A stretch of DNA of 64,000 nt, from NCBI GenBank assembly GCA_014825775.1, contig MVAQ01000111.1, positions 1 through 64,000 on the forward strand, in the 5' to 3' direction. The notes under the pieces were generated by a model that saw only the letters and a list, made by a program, of their open reading frames with translations, was not told the origin of the DNA and did not search any database. Source of the stretch: Krasilnikovozyma curviuscula. Taxonomy: Eukaryota; Basidiomycota; Tremellomycetes; Cystofilobasidiales; Mrakiaceae. This document shows, one piece after another, positions 12,655 through 22,304 of the stretch; the stretch's first letter is position 1, and each line of letters starts with the position of its first letter. The position numbers were made by a program, and so were the translations under genes.

Positions 12655-14806
12655 TCAGATCTTGGGCCAGAGATCTAGAGAGAGACAACTTCCAAAGTCA
12701 GTCATATTCCGGTACTGAGATGGCTCTGGAAGAGTATTCTTACTTTGAGCCTGCCAAGCTATGACTATTTTCTTCACCTCTTCTTGAGTGATCGACGGAT
12801 GAGATGGCTTGAATCCCAAGACTTTTCTTGCACGAGATCCATCAAGATTGATAGAGTTCTTACCGAATTCATGCTGTTAGTTAGAGAGGAACGGGTCAGT
12901 ATGTGTGTTGAAAGATGGCCGGCAAAACTAAACAGTCGACGGACAGAATCGAGGTAAGGTGTGAGTGGGGAGTTGATAATGCCATCTCTAGCTAACAGTT
13001 CAGTCCATGCTATAAAGTAAGTAAAAAACTGTGAATGATTGACCAATGGCAGCTTCTGTATCAAGAAGGACTCTCACCTTCAACATGCATCTCATTAGCG
13101 TCCTCGACCATCTCGTGGAAGTCCGACTACAATAGGAGTCATGTGAGTCTCATTACTAGAGAATCTTGGAAAGTTTGTTTTTTACTCACGTCTTTCATTT
13201 TCAGCTAATCGTAACGAATAAGGTTTGTGAGCCGTCGTCGATAACTCTGCTCCATCACAGTGTAACACATACCTTGGCGAAAAGATTTGTGACAGGCCCG
13301 TAGTAGTCGTGCTTAACTAAATTGAGCTAAGAAGTGAGCTAATCATCCTCGAGATGTCAATAAATCTCAGAAGCTCACTGCCGAAAAATGACACGACAGC
13401 TGAAGCGATTTTTTCCTGGGTCGCTTCGCCATCGTCGACGATGTTAAACAGCGGCGCTTTGAAAGTGTCTTTCCATCCAGCAAACTTGGCGCCAGAGACT
13501 TCACCAGCCATTTTCATAGAATCAGATGAAATGGAGCCGGTTGCATTGGGGGAAAGAGTAACGCCATATGCTTTGTTGGCGTCAGATCGATTTGTGTTTG
13601 ACATCCAAGTGGACGCGAGGTGAAGAGCCAGCGCTACATCGGCAGAGTGGATAGTGTTGATTTTAAGATCTGCCGACCAACTTCAAGGTTTAAAAACAAA
13701 GGCAATGAGCAGTCAAACTCTGGTCTCAAAGAGTTTGAATACTTACAGAAGCTTCATATCCTCTTCCAGATGCTTGTAGATATGACCACACACTATCCTT
13801 GGTAGTACAACACCACCGAGAAGATTTGGTCCATAGTCGGCTCCAATGCGAAGCAACACCAGATTCAGATCCGGCAGGGCAGCCAAAGCCCTAGCAGCTT
13901 CATGCCACCAGATACCCCTGGTGCCGTCAGGTTCGAAAGTTTTATCTTCTTTTCCATCTTCTTTCTTTGACCCCTTGGATTTTGACTATGCGCCAGGAAG
14001 AATCTCAGAATTGGTTCGGATGTGAGGACAAAGCATGTTTCACGTACGAATGGATGAAGTATTCGACAGTAGGCTTTTACTCTTCGGAAAGACGCTTCTT
14101 GTCCCAGTATCGATGCCAATGCAGCAGTCTGAGTGATTTGCATCTGTAATAGAGCGGAAACTGGTCAGAAATCACGTTACTTGTCACAACAACGGTTCGC
14201 ACGGACAATTTCAGGACGATCATACGGCCTCTCACCAGTCAAATCGTACACGAGAGTGAAGGGTTCCTTTCCTTCGGGAGGTTCAAACAGTGCCTTGACC
14301 GTAGCTGTCCCAGTTTTATATGAAACAAGTTAGGTGCAGAGGTTCAACAGGACCCTTTTCGTTACGCTTGATCGACGTTGCGGAAAGACGTACCTGGCAC
14401 CATCAAATTTGACTGCTTGTACTCAACCAGACCTAATTTCATGTTCTTCTCGATCGATTTCTTGAGGTTTGGGTCGATATATATCGTCGAAGGAAAGACT
14501 GACGCCCTGTCGGCTATTCTCACGAACTGAAATCCACATAGCAAAGAACGGACATCAGTGACAAGATAGATGGAAAGCTGCTATTATCAGTCTTACTGAT
14601 ACGAGGGGTGGACCATTCGGAGGAAGGAGTAAGTCTAGCAACGGCGATGCGAAACTAGCAATTCCTCCTGGAGATGATTGGAAAAATTCCAACGTCAGCA
14701 ACACACTCTTTAAGCAATCAGTTTACGAGTTGAAAAGGATCGGGAAAAAAGGACATAGTGTCGATGGTTTTGACTCACCGAAGATCAAAACGGATGGTAG
14801 AGCCAT
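12655..14806 (-). CDS. NAD(P)-binding epimerase/dehydratase-like protein (extended SDR)
   Basis: Putative NAD(P)-dependent epimerase/dehydratase-like protein of the extended SDR type. The start at 14806 gives MALPSVLIFG, and splicing continues GIASFASPLLDLLLPP, a Rossmann-type beta strand with Gly-rich turn at the N-terminus. Later exons give FVRIADRASVFPSTIYID, LVYDLTGERPYDRPEIV, a histidine-containing block RGIWWHEAARALAALPDL, LLRIGADYGPNLLGG, LKINTIHSADVALALHLAST, PLFNIVDDGEATQEKIAS and, close to the end, SRARKVLGFKPSHPSITQEE. The HSADVA and PLFNIVDDG blocks match the substrate-domain part of extended SDRs. The classical Tyr-X3-Lys pair is not obvious in the order I read. At least eight introns are inferred, several only approximately, so internal boundaries may be wrong. 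Substrate unknown; a role in nucleotide-sugar supply cannot be claimed. Confidence 0.75.
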
Positions 14807-15566
14807 TTCAGCAATCCTCTTTTACTACTCAGATTCAATCGCTCCTTGCAACAAGTCCAGATATCTGGATTCGAACAACTCTAGTCAATAATAAGGAAAC
14901 TTCAAATTTCTCAGACGCTTTGTTCTCGGTTAGGAGGCTCACTCACCCTTCTGGGTCAGACCTGCACACCCCAGTCTTGAAAAAAGCCACAGACGACTGT
15001 CAAGTTTTTCAGCTCCTTCGGCGCCTATTAGGGGTTTGAAGGGAAAACAAAGGCTACATACAGTAGCTATGGCTAGAGGACAGGTCAGTTGAGCGTCTTT
15101 GGTGACCCAAATTGAGCGTGTAGCTTGCCGAGTCGCGAGACAAAGAGGACAATGCTCGCTTTCATTATGTCGATAAATCGATAATAGGGAGCTCAAGTTC
15201 AAGTCGGCCGTCTTACCGGACGTAGGAAGGTAAGGATAATAGGTATAGCATATCAGGGTAAGGGTATATCTTTTGAGGTTTATCGTTCCAGCATCCTGTC
15301 GTAGGTTATGTCTTGGCCATCAGTGTTTGAACCCCTGACTTGTGGTGCGAGAGGCCAAAGCAGCAACTTGTGTTACTGCAAAATGTACACCCTGAGCCAT
15401 CTGGACTGTCGGGAATGCAATCAAGGAGTAGGTAGCTGATCGGGGGGAGGTGTTGGTGATGGTGATGGAGAGGGAAGTGTGACAGTGAGGTGACTTTCCA
15501 ACTACGCGTCCACCAGCCTTTTCTCACCACCTGCTGGAATAGATCCACCAGGGGACGGTCCCTCAT
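14807..15566. other. Gene-poor stretch with a tRNA-like motif
   Basis: About 760 bp between the promoter side of the epimerase-like gene and the 3' end of cyclin L. No open frame on either strand shows a recognisable family. On the minus strand, 15317-15410 contains a box A-like sequence (TGGCTCAGGGTG), an 8-bp inverted repeat (GCAGTAAC/GTTGCTGC, one mismatch) and a box B-like GGGGTTCAAAC, but it does not close into a cloverleaf. Confidence 0.4.
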
Positions 15567-16806
15567 CTACTTCCCCTTCGCTTCTTCTTCCAACCAGGTC
15601 CTGACATCTTTTTTCCCGTTCCACGCCCAAACTCTCTTTCCCCTTCCACTCTCGAGTCGGTCGTAAAGTCCCATAATGTACCCACAGATAGAGAGGATAT
15701 CATCTAGATCTGAATCAAACAGAACCCACCAATTCTGAGGTACTGGGATGGACAATGTCGATAGCGTCAGGTGGATCACGGCTGTTGCAAGTGTCGAGGA
15801 AGCGTAAAGTGCGTAGACTGGGGTTTGGAGTCTGAATAAAGGCACACGGCTTAAATTTCAGCAAAACCAACCTTTAAATTCGAAGGGAAAAGGAAGGAGA
15901 GGATGGAGCTGGGCGAAGGCTTCATCTACATCTACTCACGCATCGTTCAGATATCCCCAAGCCTTGTTGACGACCCCTTCTCTATTCGTCATCCCGAGCG
16001 CCTGAAGATAGTTTATCAGCGTAGCGTAGGGAAGTTGGATCTGAACGTTGAACCCCAATCGTTTCAATATCTGCATTTCGGCGACCACCAGAGCTGAGAT
16101 TTGGGCAACGGACGAAGGTGAGACGGTTAGCTCTAGTTACAAAAGAAGATGAGAAGTTCCAACAGGGATAGAACGGACCATCCTTCATATCGTAGAATGT
16201 AGAAGAGAAATAGGTCATGGGGGTGTAGCTGAATTTTGGGGTGGTTGAGGATGAGGATGAAGAGATCAGGTAGAGAGTGCGATGATGCAGTAGATCGTAT
16301 GCGTTGATGAGATCTCTCTGTTTCAATAAGTGATCACAGTAATGCTTAGAAAGCTGGGCTAACTTCGAAAGAGCATACAACTCACCAATCGAACTGGGCA
16401 CTCCTCGAGCTTTGTTGCCAGGTAAAGAGCTCCCATTCCAGTATCCTGAAAGATTAGAAGTCACTGTAAGACACACTCTGGATTCTCTTGAGAAGCCCCT
16501 GATTGTTGCTCACTTTAATTCCAAACTGTTTGAGAGAAGAGACAAAAAAGAACCGCTGGAATAGCACTTGAGCCGTAGCCATGGCAACCTGAGGCCTGCA
16601 GAGGATAAACTAAGTATCAGAATCTACTTATGATAGATAGTAAGCTCTGATGTCACTTACAGCTTCAGAAGCCTTCCTGCTTCCTGGATGATCTGACAAC
16701 CATGAGTCCTCAAGTCATCCTCCAAATCAGCTGGGATCCCATCCTCTCTTGATGGAGTCAGTGCTATCTGTGATAGGGTAGCCAAGGGAGCTAGATTATG
16801 GGACAT
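15567..16806 (-). CDS. Cyclin L-type cyclin
   Basis: Cyclin of the L/K group, which partners CDK11- or CDK12-like kinases in transcription and pre-mRNA splicing in the nucleus. The start at 16806 gives MSHNLAPLATLSQIALTPSR, then GCQIIQEAGRLLKL spliced to PQVAMATAQVLFQRFFF, the hallmark start of the cyclin L box. The next exons give DTGMGALYLATKLEECPVRL, RDLINAYDLLHH, then LKRLGFNVQIQLPYATLINY and VNKAWGYLNDA of the second half. The C-terminal box ends QNWWVLFDSDLDDILSICGY, matching the WW.LF motif of cyclin L. The protein stops soon after (LEEEAKGK), so it lacks the long Arg/Ser-rich tail of animal cyclin L. About six introns. An extra upstream coding exon cannot be excluded, because a spliced leader is visible above 16806. 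Confidence 0.87.
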
Positions 16807-17111
16807 CCTTATAGTTTTTTTTGGTAACTGCTGGTCGGTTGTTTACCTCAGGATCTATGAATGACCATGGCTCGTGCTGTGGTAGCCTAATCTCGACGTA
16901 AAGAACAGAGGTACACTTCCCAAGGTCAGATCTTTCTACCAAGAGGCTGCAAGGTCCATTTGATTACTTACAGGTAGAAATAGTGGTGTGGCAGTTTGCT
17001 CGAACTTTCTAGCCTGAACCAGCGGGAAAAAATTGGCGTCAGGAATACTAGAACCAGATTCAGCGCTATATCCCACTTTCGTTCCTGTATACCCCATTTT
17101 CAGATTATACG
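16807..17111. promoter_or_regulatory. Divergent intergenic region, cyclin L / MDJ1
   Basis: About 305 bp between the oppositely directed start codons of cyclin L and MDJ1, so both promoters must lie here. On the cyclin side, an intron-like GTAAAC...AAG stretch just upstream of the start suggests a spliced 5' leader. I see no TATA box that clearly belongs to either gene. Confidence 0.45.
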
Positions 17112-18960
17112 ATGCCTCCTCGTATTCCCCAATGTCTAGGTCGTCTACCCAGCCTGCAACCCATAGCTTCAGCGTCTACGACTGCAGTCGTCCATCCAAG
17201 TCGAAGTTATTTCTCCACAGCAGCAGCTTCTTCGTCTTCTAAACCGGGACCAAGTAGACAAAGAAGAGCTTCAGATCCAACTCCTCATGTGAGTAGTACT
17301 CCTGAAATGATGAGCGAGATTACTTTCTGACGTTGCTCCGTTATGCGCTCTTCTCTCTTTTTTTTTACCTTCTGCCTATAGGCTCGAGCATTCTCCTCAA
17401 CCCCGCCGATGTTAGCTGCTGCTAAAAACCCATATGATGTACTTGGTGTCAAGAAAGATGCTTCCCTCGGGGATATCAAGAAGCAGTACTACCAAATGGC
17501 GAAGCAGTACCATCCAGATCAGAATAAAGATCCAAAAGCTCAGGAAAAGTTCCAAGAGATCCAAGCTGCTTATGAGGTGAGCCGATCATTTAAGTAGTCT
17601 ACTAGCGATTTGACCCGTTCTGATCTTGCGGTTTTTGTTGAATGCATGCGACACGTTTAGGTTCTGAACGATCCCACCAAGAAGGCTAACTTCGACAAGT
17701 ACGGCGCAGCAGATCCGAACGAGGCTGGTGGTGGATTTGGAGGTGGTGGAGGTTTTGGTGGTTTCCAGGGTTTCCAAGGTGGAAATCCATTCGGCGGTCA
17801 GGACCCTGGAGACCTCTTTGAGAATCTGTTCGGCGCTTTCGCTGGTGGTGGAGGGCGTCAACGAGCAACCAACTTCAAAGGAGAGGATTTAGAATCATCT
17901 GTTCAAGTCTCGTTTTTGGAATCCTGTATGGGAGCGACGAAGTCTGTCACGATCGTCCCCATTATTGATTGCAACACCTGTACAGGAACCGGGCTGAAGC
18001 CCAAAGCCAAGAGGACGACTTGTAAACAGTGTAACGGAACAGGTCAAAGGACATTCGTTATCCAAAGTGGTTTCCAGATGGCTTCGTCCTGTAACAGCTG
18101 TGGTGGAACTGGTAGCACCATTCCCGCTGGACAGGAGTGTAATACCTGCGCCGGTGTTGGAAAGGTGAAGGACAGGAAGAAGGTCGATATCAATGTTCCA
18201 GCAGGTGAGAATCGGCACCGGACCATCAGTCAAATAGTCTATGAGCTGACAATATCGAGCTGAATTTGCTACAGGCGTCGAGGATGGCATGCTCCTCCGA
18301 ATGTCAGGATATGGAGATCAACCTATGAGTGGCAAAGGACCAGCTGGAGATTTGATCATCAGAATTTCAGTAATCCCCTCAAAAGAGTTCAGACGTCAAG
18401 GTACGACACTATACCACACTGCGAAGATTCCAATTCACGTCGCAATGCTTGGAGGTGTCGCCAACATCCCAACTTTGACTGGCTCTACTCAGGTCAAGGT
18501 CAGGGCGGGCACTCAATGGGGAGATGAGTTCACTATTCCTGGGAAGGGTGTCACCAATGCTGTTGGCCGGGACAAGAGAGTTGGTGATTTGAAGATAAAC
18601 TGGGAAGTTACTATTCCAAGGTAGGTCTCTGTCACTATTCAGATCGTACCGGACTATTCTGACACCAATTATCTTGGTTTTAGGTCTCTCACGGATTACC
18701 AAAAATCTATCATTCAACAGTACGCTGATTCTGTGACAGGTCAGAGCGCCAAGCCATCACCATCATCTTCATCATCTTCAACCACCCCACCAACACCACC
18801 TCCGTCTGCTTCTTCGCCGGAAGGTAAGAAATATTCCACTCTTATGCCGGAACCTACAGAAGAAGAAATGAAGCAACCGGGCTTCTTCACTTCGATGCTT
18901 GGAAACTTCGCGGATTGGCTAGAAGCCAAGCCGAATGAAGGGCCAGCGAAGAAAAAGTAG
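17112..18960 (+). CDS. MDJ1: Mitochondrial type I DnaJ chaperone Mdj1
   Basis: Mitochondrial matrix Hsp40 that stimulates mitochondrial Hsp70 (Ssc1) in folding of imported proteins. A Ser/Arg-rich presequence with an RAFSST stretch comes first. The J domain reads [20 protein letters not shown] with the HPD tripeptide in [11 protein letters not shown] Gly/Phe-rich linker follows ([16 protein letters not shown]). All four zinc-binding CXXCXGXG repeats are present: [24 protein letters not shown] and CNTCAGVG. The C-terminal substrate domains include [15 protein letters not shown] and [20 protein letters not shown]. The protein ends in a Ser/Pro-rich linker and a short conserved tail with [16 protein letters not shown]. 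About four introns. The domain order is that of type I DnaJ, and the presequence separates it from the cytosolic Ydj1 type. Confidence 0.93.
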
Positions 18961-19262
18961 AGGCGCTCAGGCTTGGATATCAACTGTTGACACTGTTCGT
19001 TTCCTTTTTTTCTTCTCCGTGTGTGTGTCGGTTCTCTAACGACTGCCGACCACCACTAGGTCTCTTTGAAAAAGAATCAAAGCCAACGAAGGAGGGAAGC
19101 CCGCCACCACCGACATCCGACCTCGAAAACGAGAAAAAGGCAGCAGCAGGTACGAGTTAATGAGACTCGCAACGGGACGGTATTAGATTTATACTGCAGC
19201 CAGTACCTAGATATGCACCGCTCTTACATTGCTGTCGCAAGTCTCTTTTCTGGAAGGTCTAC
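18961..19262. other. Convergent intergenic region
   Basis: About 300 bp between the 3' ends of MDJ1 (+) and the second GT90 gene (-). It contains a short GT repeat (GTGTGTGTG near 19020) and purine-rich sequence. No gene is supported; the small frame across it is rich in Arg/Gln/His and looks like chance. Confidence 0.5.
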
Positions 19263-21683
19263 TCATTCATCTTCAAAGTGAAATGCTGCTGCTTCTCTAT
19301 CGAGCGCCATGACCCTAGCATACTCCAAGATCAAACGGAACATGTATGCCGTGAGATCAACTAATTAAGAAAGAGGAGAATTAGCCTTCTGTGCCATCGG
19401 ATGTCCAAAGAGCTCACCTCTTCTCCAGTACTGATCACTCCAGTCTCTGCCTGCATATGCAATTTTCTTGGCGATAGCATCGTGACCTCCTTCACCAGTG
19501 ACTGGATCTCCTCTTAAAAATGCCATCACGTCGTACAGATCGGTGTATGAGTTGTCGACCGGAACGTAGTGGACCCTAAATATATTCGAAATAAGCTAGT
19601 CGAAAAGAGTTCTTGTAAATATCTAAGTTCATTACTTACCAAGGTTGTATGCGATCTGTGTACCATTCCGGAAAGACTGGAAAGGGTGTGGTCAGCGAGA
19701 ATGATACTAATCTGAAATTGACAAGGCTCACCTGTCGCTTTCAGTATCAAACTTTGAACGTTACAGGTCTTTGTCAGCGAGAACTCAGTAGCGTAGAAGC
19801 AGTGCGCTTACCTATTGGTAGACAGTAGTCTCTGAAACCTCCCACTCCAACCATTTCCATCGGCGTCAAAAATATATTTGAAAGAGTTGCCTTCTTTGAA
19901 CTTCATTAGCTTCGCGAAGCTGAACATCTTCTTCAGCTTGGAGCAATATGACTTATCGCACTGGATAGGTTTCTTGGTGAAGAGGACATCCATAAACTTC
20001 TGGTTAAGGGTGGCGAGTGAGTGTTGTTTGGTGGTGATAGTGTGTTGGGTTGGAGGTGATGATTCAATTAGATAAGTTTCACCTTGTTTGGAATTAGTGA
20101 GGGTGACGAGACGGATCCGTTGAGAGATGTTCCAGACATCCTTGGTGTTGTCTTCATAGAGGATTCCAGTATTACCTCCTCTCCACAGAAGTTTATTGTT
20201 GCTCTTCTTCTCCCATACGGGATCTGCGTCAGCGTAGGCTGCATCGCTATACTGTTCCATCGCGACGCTGAGAATGTCGCTGTGAACGCTGGTGGTGCAG
20301 ACGGCGAAGGTCGGCACCATTGATTTTGGTGCTTTGATCGGGCCGACTCCGTTTTGGAATGCTGAGAAAAAGCCGACTTCTTTAGTGATATCCGGATTGG
20401 TGCAGATGTCCATAGTAGCTGCGTGATCCCAGACGAAGGCTTTCGGTTTTTTGAAGAAATCTTCCGCTGAAGGAATTCTCTCCCTTGACGTGTCATCCTC
20501 AGTCCTGAGCTTTGAGGTTGAATTACAGCAGCTTCTCCAACCTTCCCACCCTACTTTCGCGCCTTCAAAGTACTCCGTCACATCCAAGTACTGGTCTCTG
20601 TCTGCTGCTTCTAACAGCTGCTCCTTCAGGTCGTTGTACATGAACTGATTTCCGACGTCATCTGTGTAAAAGGTTGCCTTGAACTCCGGGAGGTACTTCT
20701 GAATTGGACGAAGAAGCTTGAGTTGAGCTTCGCTTCTACGTGTGCTGACTATCTTCTCCTGTGGATGGCGATCTTTAGAACTTGATTTGTAAACTTTGCC
20801 ATCTTCTGAGGTTATGACGAATGTTCCTGGAGTGGATTGCCACAGTGCCTGTTGTTTGTGAAGGTATCTGGGGTCAAAACCAAGGAAGGGCGCGATGTCT
20901 CTATTGATCTGGTCGTACTCGTCAGGTAGCTGGAGATGGATTCAAACTGTTCAGTGATATTACGTGTAGATGGTACCGATGACTTTTGCTTACCTGCACC
21001 TTGTTATCGACTACGAACTGCCACCAGATGTCGAAGCCTTTCGGCGGCTGACGATTGTACCTTCTTTTGTATTCCACGACAGCTTCCTTTAGCGAAGTGC
21101 TCTACAGAGAATACACAAAGTGAGGGCTAAATATGGCAACCAAAACAGTTAGACCGGTGACAGCTTACTGCGAGCGCAACTTTCCGCTGCCATTTTTTCT
21201 CTGCATCCAACAACAAATCGTAGATCGGATGTCTACTCTGCATATCTACTGACAGCATTCCGTCTTCGCAAAGTTGGACGTTAGTCTCATTTGCGGCCCC
21301 TGGCAACGCGAAGGAGACTCACTTGGGTGATAGACATGTCTGCTCGAAGCCTCCTCCTCCCAGTCGTAGCCATGCTCGAACGGTTCTACAACGCGACCTC
21401 CTCCAAATATTCCTCTCCATATGACCTTTGAGAGGGGCTGAGCAGGAGGTTTGACAGGCGAACCTGGAATCCAGTCACCCATTTGAGCAAACTCCCCTTC
21501 ACTCCCTCCAAGTAACCAAAGCAAGAACAGAATTGACGGGATCACAGACAAAATCAGCACCTGGGTTCTCCGAGGAAGCTTCTTGAACTTGGACACAAGC
21601 TCTTGAACTTTTGGACCAGCATGCTGGGGTAGCGATTTGAGCACAAGGCTTTGGTACCTGTCTCGACGAGAGAATGGAAGCAT
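19263..21683 (-). CDS. CAP10-like family GT90 glycosyltransferase (copy 2)
   Basis: Second GT90 glycosyltransferase, paralogous to the gene at 537-3338. The start at 21683 gives a basic tail (MLPFSRRDRYQ), then a hydrophobic anchor (VLILSVIPSILFLLWLLGG), the type II layout of Golgi glycosyltransferases. Family blocks are NKLLWRGGNTGILYEDNTKD, DGNGWSGRFQRLLSTN and, in the last exons, GEGGHDAIAKKIAYAGRDW and LTAYMFRLILEYARVMALDR. The stop codon is at 19263-19265. Three introns present in copy 1, around the FMD and DGNGW region, are absent here, so this region is one uninterrupted exon of about 830 bp. The gene diverges from a Zn2Cys6 regulator that starts 620 bp away. Sugar donor and acceptor are unknown; xylosyl transfer is inferred from the family only. 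Confidence 0.88.
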
Positions 21684-22304
21684 CTAATCTGAACATGACA
21701 CACTCTGATTAGCCTTAGCTACATGATTAGAACGATTCAAGCTTCTTCCTTACCTTTGGGATATTTACCTCATAATGGGGATGGTTGTCTTGACGATCCT
21801 CTAGTGAGTGGGGTTTCAATCCGCGACATCGAAGAGCCCGAGAGCCTGACAAAATATTTTGAAGGAAACTTCGTCCAGAGGGGTAGGACGGCATTTTAGG
21901 GTGTCAAACGTGAGCAGAATTATATCTCCTGGCTTGGATACGTCGTCAGGGGCCTGAATGAGACCTGCTGCTTGTTCTACAGAACCTCGTGGGCTCGGGT
22001 GCGCGCTTTGTACGGTTTTCAGTGTGTTCTGTAGCCTGAAGAAGTGTGATTCTGTAGTAACGTTGTACAGGTTACTATTCAGGGCTGGCAATCTTTTGTG
22101 TGAGTCCCTAGCCTCTCCTCTTGCTCTAGAAAATAAACTGACTCGACGGAAGCGGACTTCGTCCACAAATAGCCAGAACTAGTCAGGGAAGCAGTAGAAA
22201 CGGTTTGATTAGAATTGGTGTCAGTAAATGTCATTTCCGAAAAGACTAGTCGTTTCATTCGCTGATGATTGCCAGATATTGCACTAACAGGAGAACGATC
22301 GGCC
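21684..22304. promoter_or_regulatory. Divergent intergenic region, GT90 copy 2 / Zn2Cys6 regulator
   Basis: About 620 bp separating the start codons of GT90 copy 2 (leftward) and the Zn2Cys6 regulator (rightward). It is longer than most divergent spacers in this window. The 116-codon minus-strand frame inside it has no family features and is not called. Both promoters must lie here, and a shared control region is possible, but I cannot point to a CGG-triplet pair that would be a convincing regulator site. Confidence 0.45.

Noticed and set aside
13354..13623. 89-codon plus-strand frame
   Set aside because: Antisense of an exon of the epimerase-like gene that encodes recognisable PLFNIVDDG and SADVA blocks.
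21816..22166. 116-codon minus-strand frame in the GT90/regulator spacer
   Set aside because: No motif, no splice partners, and it lies where two promoters must be. Kept as intergenic.
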